Below are positions 50,598 to 61,719 of a stretch of 64,000 nucleotides of DNA, in pieces (the first letter of the stretch is position 1; each line of letters begins with the position of its first letter). The translations under genes and the position numbers were made by a program. The notes under the pieces were generated by a model. The model had not been told where the DNA came from. It saw nothing but the letters and a program-made list of their open reading frames with translations, and did not search any database. This DNA comes from Sipunculus nudus (Eukaryota; Annelida; Sipuncula; Golfingiida; Sipunculidae). Location: positions 65,600,159 through 65,664,158 of the forward strand of contig CM049313.1 in the NCBI GenBank assembly GCA_026874595.1, read 5' to 3'.

Positions 50598-50653
<56 letters not shown>
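50598..50653. repeat. (TA)n microsatellite
   Basis: Pure TA tract just upstream of the exon 1 start of the small gene (minus strand). Confidence 0.95.
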
Positions 50654-50658
<5 letters not shown>

Positions 50659-50944
50659 ACATGAGCAGGCTGGGCCATTCCTTGCCTGACAGTATACCCC
50701 ACTGATAATAAATAAATCCCTAAGAGGCAAATAATTATATATACAAATATGCAGATGCAGTTCTATATTGATTCATATGACTATAAATTACATAGTATAT
50801 TGAATTTACCATTCATAACATCCTACAGAAACTGGATTCTGCTGGTTTCACAACTGAATTTCATTGAAATATCTTTAAGCTGTTTGACTCACCTCGAATC
50901 AAAACACTGCACACATGCACGAAGAGCTTGGTCCTTTGTGTGAA

Positions 50945-51045
50945 CTGGTGTTGCAGGCGGGAGAATTTGAACCTATCTAGTGGCCCGTCCAGTTCTGTGC
51001 GGTCAGCCCTCTTATCAACTAGGGCACTGTCTGTGGTCTCCTGCC
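50945..51045 (-). repeat. tRNA-derived sequence (SINE-like or tRNA pseudogene)
   Basis: The minus strand shows CTAGTTGATAAGAGGG (51022-51010 region, A-box-like) and, about 50 bp on, AGGTTCAAATTC (50973-50963, B-box). The intervening arms do not fold as a canonical tRNA. Most likely a SINE head or tRNA pseudogene carried by the TIR element. Confidence 0.4.
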
Positions 51046-51076
51046 GGGCGCTGCTGCAAGGACATGCTGGTATCCC

Positions 51077-51102
51077 GGGGGGGGGGGGGGGGGGGGGGGG
51101 CT
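51077..51102. repeat. Poly-G tract
   Basis: Run of about 24 G after TATCCC, G-quadruplex-prone and prone to sequencing length error. Similar runs occur at 51477, 54591, 55399, 57251 and 60458, with C-runs at 51976 and 55453. Confidence 0.9.
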
Positions 51103-51325
51103 CATGGTCAAGGGATGTATGTGTCATTAGCAATCTCCACGGAGGAGTTAATTACCACTTCAGTCTCGAGTAAAGTGATACGGTATGGGCTAAACCATGA
51201 TAACTCGATACATACACGTGATGTCACGCCTCTTAGTCGCGTATTCCTGTATAATACTGAATACGGGAAAATGGCACGTTAAATTTACATGACGTCTCGT
51301 ATTTTAACGCATATTTTTCACAGTG

Positions 51326-51801
51326 TGGTACCTTTTATAATTATAGAGGTTTTACAGGAGGAAGATTCGATATAAAGAGTTATCTATACCAAGAAACCGT
51401 TAAGTAAGATTCATTGACCAGCAAGTGGTCTTTTTCGGTAAGGCCTATGGTGTTAATTTACCTGCAACCGGTTATGGGGGGGGGGGGGGGGGGTAATGAA
51501 ACGCAGGCCTGGGAGGATATTTAAAATTGGGAGAACTACACAATAAACAGACACGAACACAAATACATATATATATATATATATAACCTTTTATTGTCTG
51601 TGTGACATATTTGAAATATATATATGGTATATAAAAATGGTATATATATATAATACCAATCAAGTATAAGATGTAAAAAAATATGGTATTTATATATGTT
51701 TCAAGTACATGTTAATTCTAAACCAGGTTCAGATGTATAATATTTCACTGTAAAGTCATGAGCTTAAGTCCCTTATTCTAAATATTAATATATTTCATTT
51801 C

Positions 51802-51886
<85 letters not shown>

Positions 51887-52485
51887 TTTATTCTATCAAA
51901 ATCAAAGGGAAGGATTACATTAACCACCACCTTTGCTAAAAAGTGGAGGGAGGGGGTGATATTTAATCCAAATCCCCCCCCCCCCCCCTGTACTGACGCC
52001 CGCCCCTGAGTAAGGCTTATCGGGTTTGTATATTTAGTTTTTTTTTGCCCGGCGTTTTTTACGGCATACATATTCAGCTCACGGCGGTTAGCGGCGGTAA
52101 ATCTGAACGACCCGACATCCCTGGCAGAAAGTTAGCCACTCCAAATAGAAGGTGGACAGATGGAACGGAAGACTAATGCAAATGGCGGCCATGGCAAAAT
52201 AAAACTAATCCAAAATCTTCAGGGTTATAAGGTTCAAATGTAATGTCTATGCCCAGATCAATTTCTTTGCATTCTCAATCTTTTTCATATTGAATGGGCT
52301 AATGAAGCTCTGCAGACGTCCTGCTGGTTCAGCCCAGATACACCTGCCGTAAAGTGGCTTCAATGTCGTTAATCCTTCACCGTGGCCGTTTTGCCCAAGG
52401 TTCCTGTTTCACTCTCTGTTTTATCAGTTCTATTTACTGGACCTTTCTCATAATTATATCGATAATATCGTAATGTTTATACTGT
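51326..52485. other. AT- and homopolymer-rich region, no gene
   Basis: Contains a G17 run (51477), (TA)n tracts (51568-51586; 51806-51883) and a C-run at 51976 followed by TGACGCCCGCCCCTGAG. The reverse complement of that phrase (CAGGGGCGGGCGTCA plus G-run) resembles hAT-like ends seen also at 57231. No coding sequence recognised. Confidence 0.45.
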
Positions 52486-52487
52486 GA

Positions 52488-52529
<42 letters not shown>

Positions 52530-52945
52530 AAAATGCTGGAATAACTTTAATTCAAATCTTGCTACAGATTCCCATTGCCGCTTACAGACAACCCCCCAAC
52601 CTCAAACGCATGCATGTCCACTCGAAACTACACAAACAGAACAGCCCGTCAGGGAATGTCAAATGCAGTGACCGCCGCTGTGAGATTTGCGATATTTTAA
52701 ACACCAAACCCACATTTCACTCCCCAGGATCTAACATAACCCTCAGGCCAGGCCCTTTTTCTTGCAATGCCTCAAATGTCATTTACTTTATTACTTGTAA
52801 AAAACGCCCCAATGGGGAGGGAAATTATATAGGAGAAACCGGCACCAAATTCAGGCTCAGAATGAACAACCACAAAAAAACCATCCGCGACAACACTTCC
52901 GGATTCCCTTTGGCCGCACATTTCAACAAATCCGACCATTCTGTA
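52530..52945 (+). pseudogene. Penelope-like element GIY-YIG endonuclease fragment
   Basis: An open frame within 52484-52975 carries a CSDRRCEICDIL Cys motif (about 52669), SCNASNVIYFITCKK (about 52770), YIGETGTKFRLRMNNHKK (about 52829) and PLAAHFNKSDHS. The Cys cluster followed by the Y...YIG...R...H pattern is the layout of the C-terminal GIY-YIG endonuclease of Penelope-like retroelements, which nicks target DNA. The reverse transcriptase expected upstream is absent: the frame starts in (TA)n at 52489-52527 and ends at another TA tract at 52945. About 135 codons remain without internal stop. Confidence 0.8.
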
Positions 52946-52961
52946 TGTATATATATATATA

Positions 52962-54649
52962 CCTATTTGACGTAATAAGCGCCCCGGGCGCCCTCGAAAT
53001 AAATTTTTTCCAAATATGTTTAAACCCTAATAAGCGCCCCCTCCCCCCCCCCCCCAATCCCAAGCAACCAACATCTGCCAACTGCCAAAGTGCGTAACGA
53101 TCCTCCTTTTTAACACTGCGGCTTGTGTACACGTGTTTGACTTTTGTACACTCAGGACAATTCAGAACGATCTTTTAGCGATGGTTGTGTGAGGTTTTGA
53201 AAAATAATAACTGATCCAAGTGATACCGATTTGCAGACGATTTCATTTTGTGTTGTATGAGAGAATTGTCTGAATGACTGCAGTTCGAGATTTCCTTTGC
53301 AAGTGAAGATGAAAAATAACGATGGTAATAAATGAACTTATTAAAAAGTCATCGCCTTATAAGGTAGCAGAATATTAAAAATGTTCATATAAATGTATGT
53401 AAAACACTATTTATCTTAAAGATGAAAAAATAATACGGGACATGGGTACCCCGATTATGTCAGTCACCTTGCGCAAATACCTTTGAGAGCTGAGCCGATT
53501 TATGACATGGATTGGCATCGCCAATAATTGTCCTTATTGTCCTCCATTGTGCATGATATAACATGCAAAAGTTTTAAAAAAAAGCTGAAATACTGGCCCT
53601 CAGACTAAAGCGTATTATATTTACTTCAGTGCGTATACGCACCAAATCCGGGGTTTTGTTTTAAAGTTTTGAGGAAATTCTTCATATTTATATCCCGCGG
53701 AAACACGGTCCCTTTCTTGAACTTTGTTGAACCGTTATAATACATTCATTTTTTGACGTAGTACGTAATACAAGTTTGACAAACATTGAATTTCGCGTCA
53801 CGTGAGGAAAGGCCGCTTCATAAATATAACGTGCTACTGGTTGTCTTGAAATGGAAGTGCCATGTGCGAGTCTTCGTGTATGTCAGTGCACAAGCCAGCT
53901 GACAGCGTCCGCATTCACTGAACTTGTGAACATTTTACGCGATAAATACGGCACGATATGAAAAAATCATACTTGTTTTAATATGCATATTACGTGCTAC
54001 TGGATGGCATTTAGCCAAGTTCCCAGCAAGCGCTGTTTACACACAAATAAACCTAGTGCACCAGGGCACAGGGATCTTGAGTACACGGGTAAGCCCCGCA
54101 GTCTGTCAGCGGCATCGATCATTATATCACTGCATACATGTTTCAAGTGGATTGCCGAGATAATTTCGCAAAAAAAAAAAAAATACATTAAAACTTATAT
54201 ATTATTAAGATTGGGAATTCCGTTTCGGTCTGTCAGTTCCGCGATTCCGTCCGCGATCGCGGAAAATAACTGGCTCTACAGGCAGAACGGCTTTCATGTA
54301 TTGATCGAGTTTAAATCCCTGTGTCAATGCGGCAAGTGCAAATCTTTTCTTACCAATTATTTAACTATGTATCTATGACACACTTGACCATTGATTCTGT
54401 TGTGTGTAACTAATATTAGACGATAAAGCCTAACTAAGATAGAATAAAAACTGGCGGTAACTTTTAAGCTTGGCGGGGAGAAATGGAAAGTATTACGTTG
54501 TCCCATGTTATATTTGCTAAGGAGAGAAATATGAGGTTAGGATGGCTCATCTCAGTTTTCGTAAAGCGATCTCCAAAATCCGGGAGGGGCGGGGGGGGGG
54601 GGGGGGTCGAGGCTTATTACGGGAGGGGCGCTCATTACGTCAGATATGG
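52962..54649. mobile_element. TA-flanked TIR element with GACGTAAT(A/G)AGCGCCCC ends
   Basis: The left end reads CCTATTTGACGTAATAAGCGCCCC. The reverse complement of the right end reads ACCATATCTGACGTAATGAGCGCCCC. Both are followed inward by a second AATAAGC phrase and a C-run (53041-53056 and G-run 54591-54606), and TA flanks both ends. The 1.6-kb interior has an open frame 53983-54378 that I do not recognise. Probably a non-autonomous DNA transposon. Confidence 0.55.
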
Positions 54650-54658
54650 TATAAGTTA

Positions 54659-56064
54659 CAGTCAATGTGTTAAACCACTTAATTTGTAAATTGCCTGAAA
54701 TTTTCAGGCAATTTACAAACTGCCTGATTCATCCAGGCACTTTAAAAAATGACTGAAATTTTCAGGCATTTTACAAATTGACTGAAAAATCAGTCAGTTT
54801 AACATATTGACTGAATCGATATGGAATAGTGATTTGTTTCACATATCAAATCATTGTGAAATAGACATCATTTAGTATAACCAGCTACTTTTACGTATAC
54901 TATATGCCTGCTTCTTCGTTCCAGTCTATTTATGAAGAACACTGATAACGTAATATGACTTAAATAAACCGACTGGTGAGGGGTAACCAGAATCACAAAG
55001 TTAAAATAGGCTGACTGTTATATCATAATGAAATGTGCATACTACATTCTACAACTCTTATGGCTATATCTTTGTTTATGTAAGAGCAAGAATCAAGTTA
55101 AACGGGAGCTTTTTATTAAATAAAACATTAAAAACATTGAAATATGCAATAATATGTGACATGAAAGACGTAGATTGTAGAATTTGAAGGATAAACACAG
55201 TTACGTGTTTGGTAATATCAAATACATGATTAAGATATGATTTATGATTTAGTGGGTTTAATTATAATTATACCAAATGTATTTGTTATTTTTATGAGTT
55301 TGCTATCCTCATTCTTTAATTGGAACCAAACTGTCGGGCATTGTTGAGTAGTCAACTGTTAAAGTACAGAGCGCACTTTGGTGGGGAATGAAGTTGAGGG
55401 GGGGGGGGGGGGGGAGGGCCTAAGGGGGCATAGCCCGGCATACTATATTACACCCCCCCCCCCCCCCCCCCAAAAAAAAAAACACACCATATTGACAAAT
55501 ATAAAAATATTATTTTGCCATAAAAATAGTTATTTACAAAAAAGTGTAACAATTGTCTAACATATTAAAAGAATGTAATCTTTTCAGAAATAGCTAATGA
55601 CTAACTTAACAGAACAACTGATTATATGGCATGATTCACTCTTTTCCGTGACACTGTGCTTTGGACCCATTCATTAAAGCACAAATTAAATGATGCATGT
55701 AGATTTCGTGAGTTTAAACAAAAACTTGAATATTTATTCTGAAATAATCATAAATTAAATGCACAAATTAAATGATGCATGCAGATTTCTCGAGTTTAAA
55801 CAAAAACTTGAATATTTATTCTGAAATAACCATAAATTTTGCTGCCCAAAGCATATTTATAGGTCAAACAATTAAATATGTTGTTGGTTTCTAAAGCGAG
55901 AATATTCCTAGTTATTTGACACCAAATTTGCTGATTTTTTAGTCAACTTGTAAAATGCCTGAAATTTTCAGTCATTATATAGTGCCTTAGTGATTCAGGC
56001 AATTTGAAAATTGACTGAGAATTTCAGGCAACTTATAAATTGACTGATTTTTTCACATTGACTG
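54659..56064. mobile_element. Tc1/mariner-like MITE with TIRs built of 29-bp palindromes
   Basis: TA|CAGTCAATGTG at 54657 and CACATTGACTG|TA at 56054-56066 give TA target duplications and CAGT termini, as in Tc1/mariner superfamily elements. The TIRs extend about 148 bp (54659-54806) and 134 bp (55931-56064) and align over their length. Each arm consists of about four 29-bp units, each self-complementary, for example AAATTGCCTGAAA facing TTTCAGGCAATTT at 54688-54714. The interior (1.1 kb) has no transposase, a G-run/C-run pair (55399-55470) and an 82-bp tandem duplication. Confidence 0.75.
55681..55845. repeat. 82-bp tandem duplication inside the MITE
   Basis: ACAAATTAAATGATGCATG...TTTATTCTGAAATAA starts at 55681 and again at 55763, with a few substitutions. 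Confidence 0.9.
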
Positions 56065-56071
56065 TAAGTAA

Positions 56072-56093
56072 CATATATATATATTTTTATATA

Positions 56094-56148
<55 letters not shown>
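56072..56148. repeat. (TA)n microsatellite
   Basis: TA tract beginning just outside the right end of the MITE. The element may have inserted at the edge of a TA-rich target. Confidence 0.9.
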
Positions 56149-56149
<1 letters not shown>

Positions 56150-56150
<1 letters not shown>

Positions 56151-57050
56151 CATTTAGATATTATAGTTCGATAGGAAAGAATATATGATGGAGTTTAGTT
56201 GGAGTTTTATATATAGCAACACAGCTGATGAATAACAGTCACCTCATAAGACTATGGTTTTAACATATCCCCACTTTAAACCTATTCCATGTAATTAAAA
56301 TAAATTACACTGATCATTTATTTTGAAAGTCTACATATATGTCTGCAACATTTAAAACATATTTACTCTATAGTCTTAATGTGTTGCACGTGGGATGAGA
56401 ACTCAACTGATGATCAAACATTGTCAATATGAATATCTAGAAAAAAAAATGTTTTTGGTAAAAATTACTTACCCAAAATGTTTTTATACCTAGGATCGCA
56501 CGCTGGGGTTTTTTAGTTGAGCATACATGTTTGTTTTATTATTTAATGGGAAATTGAAAAACTACTCTTGGGTGACAAGGGTACATAAAAAGACCTAAAG
56601 TGTTGCTTGACATTAAGAATGGCTGAAAAATGTAATTGTCACGATTCACAAAATGGAGGGAGCACCGAACCTTATAATGTATCGTGAAGTAGCTATGAAG
56701 CAACTGAGGTGAAGTAAAAAAAAAAACGTGTTTTTCTGGCTTTCTGTAAGCACGGAAAACCCACAAACAAAACAGTACGATAGAGTGTCACATATTTTTA
56801 CTATATTTTTACCGAAGTTAACATACTACAACAGTATTGCAATATAACTTTTAAAACAATGTTAATATATTGCGGCCCCTCTATCCAGGTATATTTGTTA
56901 TTATATCATATATAACCCAGGCAAAACGAGAGGATTTGTTTTTTTACCCATTAAGTTTTCAAAAGTAGGGTGTCTATTGTATATCAAAACACTGGACGGA
57001 GAAGCCTGCGAACATGTTAAAGCTATTCTGCTCAAAAGGTATTATCATAT
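56150..57050. other. AT-rich spacer, no gene seen
   Basis: Only short frames (for example 56766-56539 minus). Nothing recognised. Confidence 0.45.
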
Positions 57051-57059
57051 AAATATATA

Positions 57060-57138
<79 letters not shown>

Positions 57139-57162
57139 GAGACAGACAGACAGACAGACAGA
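57051..57162. repeat. Compound (TA)n-(GA)n-(GACA)n microsatellite
   Basis: TA tract, then GA dinucleotides from about 57092, then GACA tetranucleotides to 57162. Confidence 0.95.
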
Positions 57163-57227
57163 AACCTCGGTTTACTTTGAATGGTATCGAAGCCATGATC
57201 AATGTTCGTGCCTACTACATGCGACTT

Positions 57228-57425
57228 TGAAGGGGCGGATACAGAAAGTGGGGGGGGGGGGCAACCCAGGAGGACTAATGACAAACATAAAAAAAGGATG
57301 CTTAGGTCGGGAAAAGTTTTGGTTTATGCAACAAGGGAGGTCCGGACCCCCGGAGCCCCTTGATTTTCTTCTGTTTTGCATGCAGCAGGGAGAGCCGATG
57401 GCCTTACATGACCAGCATGGGTAGT
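57228..57425. mobile_element. hAT-like element end (tentative)
   Basis: AAGGGGCGGATACAGAAAGT followed by a G-run, and the inner phrase GGTCCGGACCCCCGGAGCCCC, resemble ends of non-autonomous elements common in marine invertebrates. The partner end is not identified, and this is judged from motif memory only. Confidence 0.3.
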
Positions 57426-57429
57426 ATCT

Positions 57430-58769
57430 GTAAAGGGGTCAAAAAGTGCAATTTTTTCCCAGATTTTCAATGTCAATTGTCGGCATAAGTGGAGATCCGT
57501 GACTTTGGTATGACACTTAGAAGAAGTCTAGTTACTTTTCTTATTTACGTATTATAGGTCTGGTAAAAGATTGAATACATTGGTTTATATACCCTCTGTT
57601 TCTCGACGCCTTGTCATGAATTCTCGAAGACATTCATTTACCTGCAGTTAAACAGACCAATGGTTCTGTGAACGCATCTTATTTTTTTATCTCACTCTCT
57701 TTCAAAAATCTGTAGTTTTGTGAGGCGGATGCAGGGTCTCAGGGCTCGACACCCGACCACAGGTGAAAAATAAATATGCCGGGAGTGCTAGTATAGTATA
57801 AATACTGTGGTTGTCGTTTTGATCACGAGGATTTTATATTCACGAAATTCGAAATCGAAAAATTATCGCTAAAATCAAACCTTTGGGGAATAAGACGCCC
57901 AAGCTAGGCGAACATTCAATAAAACCTTGGTCTCATTGACATCTCATTTACATTATAATGCCTGTAGTGTCACAAGGCAAAATTATTATCAAATTAATAC
58001 TTAAAGATCTATTTTATATTACCACATGTCAAAGACTGGTATTATGAATGATATATATTTTCCTTATATGTCTATAATGAACAGAAATTTCCAGATCTTC
58101 AATGTTCGAGAAGTACTTCTCAAACAGTGGAGATTGTGCGAGCATACTATCTATAAAGATTGTGCAAGCATGTAATCTATTGCATACAGGAATATAGGGT
58201 GTAGTATACTGTATTATGATATCGCAAAAATCGAATTCTCGCAGAAAACTTGTGGAAAACACAGTAACTCTATCATGCATGAGTAGGAAATAAAACGCTG
58301 AGGGACGCAATATCCCCCTCTGATTCTCTATATTAAGCGTATATTTTCTATTTCTCAGATTTTCGGGAAGAAAAAGAGGCGGGGGCGGATTTGGTCTGGT
58401 CACATTTCGAAGTAGCCTCAAGAGTTGGATCATCAATTCATATTATTATATTCTGCTTATTCCCGATAATTTTCGAGTACTAATTTATATAAATACATTG
58501 TAACATAAAAGACCTGTATAAGCCTTATTTAGCCTTTTACATCCCTTTGAAACAAAACTTCCCCAACTTCAAAACTTGGTACTGAATACCTCAAGGAGTT
58601 TTCTTGGGAAATTGAGATATTGTTTTCAATAAAATTGTAAAAAAAATAACAAAATATAAGCAGAACAAACGAAAGCTTCAATTAAAATTGCCATTTTCTG
58701 AAAGAACTATACTTTTACCTAAATCCAGTGTATATATAGACAAAAGAGACAGATGTACCTTTTCTAACC
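57430..58769. other. Spacer, no gene supported
   Basis: A 135-codon minus frame (58436-58029) exists but shows no motif, and its start overlaps a GGGGGCGGAT phrase like the 57228 end. I do not call it. Confidence 0.4.
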
Positions 58770-58958
58770 TTAATGGCTGAGCCCGAAAGGTGTAGCAGCG
58801 AGTGTGTCCTCAGAGGACACAGGGCAGGTTGGGTCAGGGTCAGAGGTCAACTCTTCATGTTCGAGATACATTTCAGAGTCGCAGCTAGGGCAGACACTTA
58901 GACGGGGGCATCCTTGTTTCAATTGGCAAATGTCAAACTCAGCCTTCGTTTTTATTTT
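58770..58958 (-). CDS. Short open frame with Cys pairs, unrecognised
   Basis: The minus strand is open from after a TGA at 58959-58961 to the TAA at 58770-58772, about 62 codons. It reads FDICQLKQGCPRLSVCPSC, then an acidic stretch (EHEELTSDPDPT) and ends FGLSH. It has no ATG near its beginning, so it would be a terminal exon or a piece of a larger coding element. The C-x2-C pair and steady codon pattern make it look coding, but the flanking text (GGTGTGGCCGTTAACCC) suggests a dispersed repeat. Function unknown. Confidence 0.3.
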   Translation of the reverse strand, partial: KIKTKAEFDICQLKQGCPRLSVCPSCDSEMYLEHEELTSDPDPTCPVSSEDTLAATPFGLSH

Positions 58959-58961
58959 TCA

Positions 58962-61425
58962 AGCAATTGATTTGTACTTTGGGACCAGTCTAGCGAGATC
59001 CATTCCGCGGTGTGGCCGTTAACCCTATGCCCTGGTTGACTTTTTGTGAGAATAATTAATTATATACGAATAACAGATTGAATAGTTTATTCATATATCA
59101 TTTCATTTAGCTGTATATGTTCTCGAATGTTTCTCTTAGATTGATTTAAGTCTATTATGTATATATATATCCTGTCCTGTTTGGAAAATGTATGTGCTTT
59201 CTGGCTAACCATTAGTCTTAATTATTAATAAATTATAGGTAACTCCTGCAGAGAAAGTTCTATAACGGCTCTGGGACGGATTTTTGAGCTTTATACAAGC
59301 TGTTAGTATACATGGTGCATGTGTCAATGTTGACGAACAGAAAAACCATGTAATTGAAGGGTGTTGCCTCTGCCGAAGTTAAATGTCACTACATTTTGGT
59401 TGTTTGAATAAATTTGAGCCCGGAGCCCTTGTTAGCCACACAAATGAAGGTGTCTTGGACAAAAAGACGGCTGATTTTTAGTAGTAATAAGAGTTTCATG
59501 GCTCGACTCGGCTCGCAAACTGTCGGCTGGCTTAAATTTTTGTCAGTCAGTTTCAAAATCAACAAAACTATCTTTGCATTAGTCTGTATATGTATGACTA
59601 TTTATAATTGTAAAAGATTTATATTTTTGTATGAATTGTTTCTATCAATCCAAACTGAGCTGCACAAAATCAACTCACTCCTGCATAATAAAATATTGGC
59701 AGCGCTTCCTGATAAACTCGACTCGGCTCGGCGCAAAATGGCGGCGGCGCAAGGATCTAGAATAAATGAAGCAACGCAATATTTTGTCATTTGCAAAACT
59801 CTGATTTGCCGCCAGATGTTGTTTAAGACACATTTGGATAACCCAACCATTTGGCGGGTCCCACCACATGGTATAAATCAGTGAATAAAAATAAAACGGG
59901 CAGTATGTGCACGGTGGGATCGGCGCAGTTTTTATTTTATTTTATAAAAGATCCAAAGGATTATCATTATTTAATTAACGTCAGATATCCGATTAGGAAT
60001 TCAAATGAAGATAAAAAAATTATTTCCTAGAGATTTGTTTTCAATATATAGTTTCTTCATTTAATATTCAATTCAGTACTACTCGCATAGCAATTCGATT
60101 GCGAACCCTTTAATCTAAAATTGTATAAAAAAACCTCTCAATAGTTGGATTTCAATAATATATTATACATATACGGTTGCATGCCTCATTTCAGATGATA
60201 TGAAACTGTTTACTGTTAGCTAACTTCGGTCTTCAAATTCATATAATTTATAATATCAGTTCTTGCTATGGAACTCGAAAAACACAACACGCGGGATTCT
60301 AAACTTCACCCTGAACAATGGTAAGCTTAAAATGATCCTTTCTAAAATGAACTTGCGAAATCAGGTTGACTAAGATACAAAAGAACACGTTGGACTGTGA
60401 CATTCCCTGTTACCTAGCCCTTTTGCAGGAACGGATCCAAGATTTTGCAACAAGTGCGGGGGGGGGGGGGGGGTGCCTACAAGATTCAAGCATAATCTTA
60501 CATACATACATATACGTGCAGCCACTTGCCCTAGAAATTTATCTCATTGCACTTTTATAGATGGGGACGGAATCTACGGACTTAACTTATTCAACACTGC
60601 TTTTTAAACCATTAAAGTGAAACACTGTGTGTTATAGAAGAGCCTTGATGAAATAATTATGAACATTCACAACTTTCATAAACTAATAATGATTAATTAA
60701 TGTAAAAGGTCTAGGAATCTACAGCCACTTTTCTTTCAAAAGTGTGACATAAAAAATATATAAAATTTTTTAGAGCTGGGTATCGCCTACAATTTTCGAA
60801 TTGCAACATATTGCGGTATATGGTGGCGTATTGTTCTACGTGTTGTAATATGTTTCTTTTTATTAAATTATAAGAAATAATTAAGTGTGTTAAACTTTTC
60901 TATATATATTTTATATTTGTATAATTTACAAATTTACTAATTTCGAGAAGCGAAAGTGCTTCGCCTCGGGGCACCTTATTTAATTTGGGTAAATCTTCTT
61001 TTTCTACTTCTTATGTTCATTCCCTCCTTCCTGCGAGCCGAGTCTATATCTCATATATTTCATATGTATTAAAAGTCAAAGTCACTATGATCACTTAGAT
61101 CGCTAAGATCATAAAAGTAAAAGCAGCACCATTATATTTAGAAAATGTTTACGGTTATATATACTCCTTTATAGGCACATCCAAGTTGAATATTCATATT
61201 CAGTTACGTGTATTGGTTGAAGTATTGTATAAGGATCTTTTGTACTTTGAAGACCATCTCCTATTCCCTACTTATATACTTAAGAAGTATATAAGATTAT
61301 TAATACGTGGATGACTAGCATATAAGATTAATTGCACTAATTTTGTCTGATATTATTAAGGTACAATTTTTATACATAACGCATCAAGTTATTAATTTGT
61401 TGTAGACAATCCTGTCTCAAAATAT
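58962..61425. other. AT-rich region with unassigned frames and motifs
   Basis: A 156-codon plus frame (59414-59884) has a hydrophobic middle but no family signature. CTCGACTCGGCTCG occurs twice (59502-59515, 59717-59730). A G18 run lies at 60458 after GGAACGGATCCAAG, an element-end-like phrase. No gene is supported. Confidence 0.4.
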
Positions 61426-61719
61426 TTAATAACTGTATTCCAAAATAAAATGCGCTATGTCTTCCCCTGATTTTCGACACATTTGACATAAAGCTGTGAA
61501 AGCTTTTTCAAAAGACTGTTGTGACTTTAGGAGTGTATAAATCCCTGTCAACATTCTTTTCATATTTGCCTTTGTGATTTGTCTTTGATTTTGCATTATA
61601 ACAGTTAGAGATGTATGACCTACATTTATTAGAGGGTTTGGATTCAAATTAGCCAGAGTTGATTTTCTCAGACACTCATCTTTCAAATCCATGGTTGCTT
61701 TTGATTTGTTAATTTGCAT
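61426..61719 (-). pseudogene. LINE 3'-terminal coding fragment
   Basis: The minus frame ends with NMKRMLTGIYTLLKSQQ, ALCQMCRKSGEDIAHFI and LEYSY. This follows the C-terminal pattern of many non-LTR retrotransposons (LTG-Y-L, then C-x2-C, Glu-Asp, His-Phe, final Cys), but the last Cys is Tyr. Only about 97 codons survive; no RT is seen upstream (higher coordinates). It belongs to a different LINE type from the one at 25468-32010. Confidence 0.6.

Larger units (their letters stand above)
48618..51325. mobile_element. CACTG-ended TIR DNA transposon (CACTA/EnSpm-like, tentative)
   Basis: The left end CACTGTGAAAAATTGTGCGTTA and the right end (reverse complement) CACTGTGAAAAATATGCGTTA form a good TIR, flanked on both sides by TG (possible 2-bp target duplication). 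The left 200 bp carry six near-palindromic GCGTAATTTTACGC-type words spaced 20-50 bp apart. The right 130 bp carry related words (CGCGTATTC, GCACGTTAAATTTAC, TCGTATTTTAACGC). CACTG ends plus subterminal repeats suit CACTA-type elements. No transposase is recognised in the 2.7-kb body, so it is probably non-autonomous. It carries a small two-exon gene and a tRNA-like piece. Confidence 0.65.

Noticed and set aside
54680-54810. Regularly spaced 29-bp repeats that superficially resemble a CRISPR array
   Set aside because: There are no unique spacers; units abut, are self-complementary, sit in transposon TIRs, and the genome is eukaryotic.
58029-58436. 135-codon minus-strand frame
   Set aside because: No motif, starts over an element-end-like phrase, AT-rich; likely chance.
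59414-59884. 156-codon plus-strand frame
   Set aside because: No recognisable domain, mixed composition, overlapping minus frames of similar quality; left uncalled.
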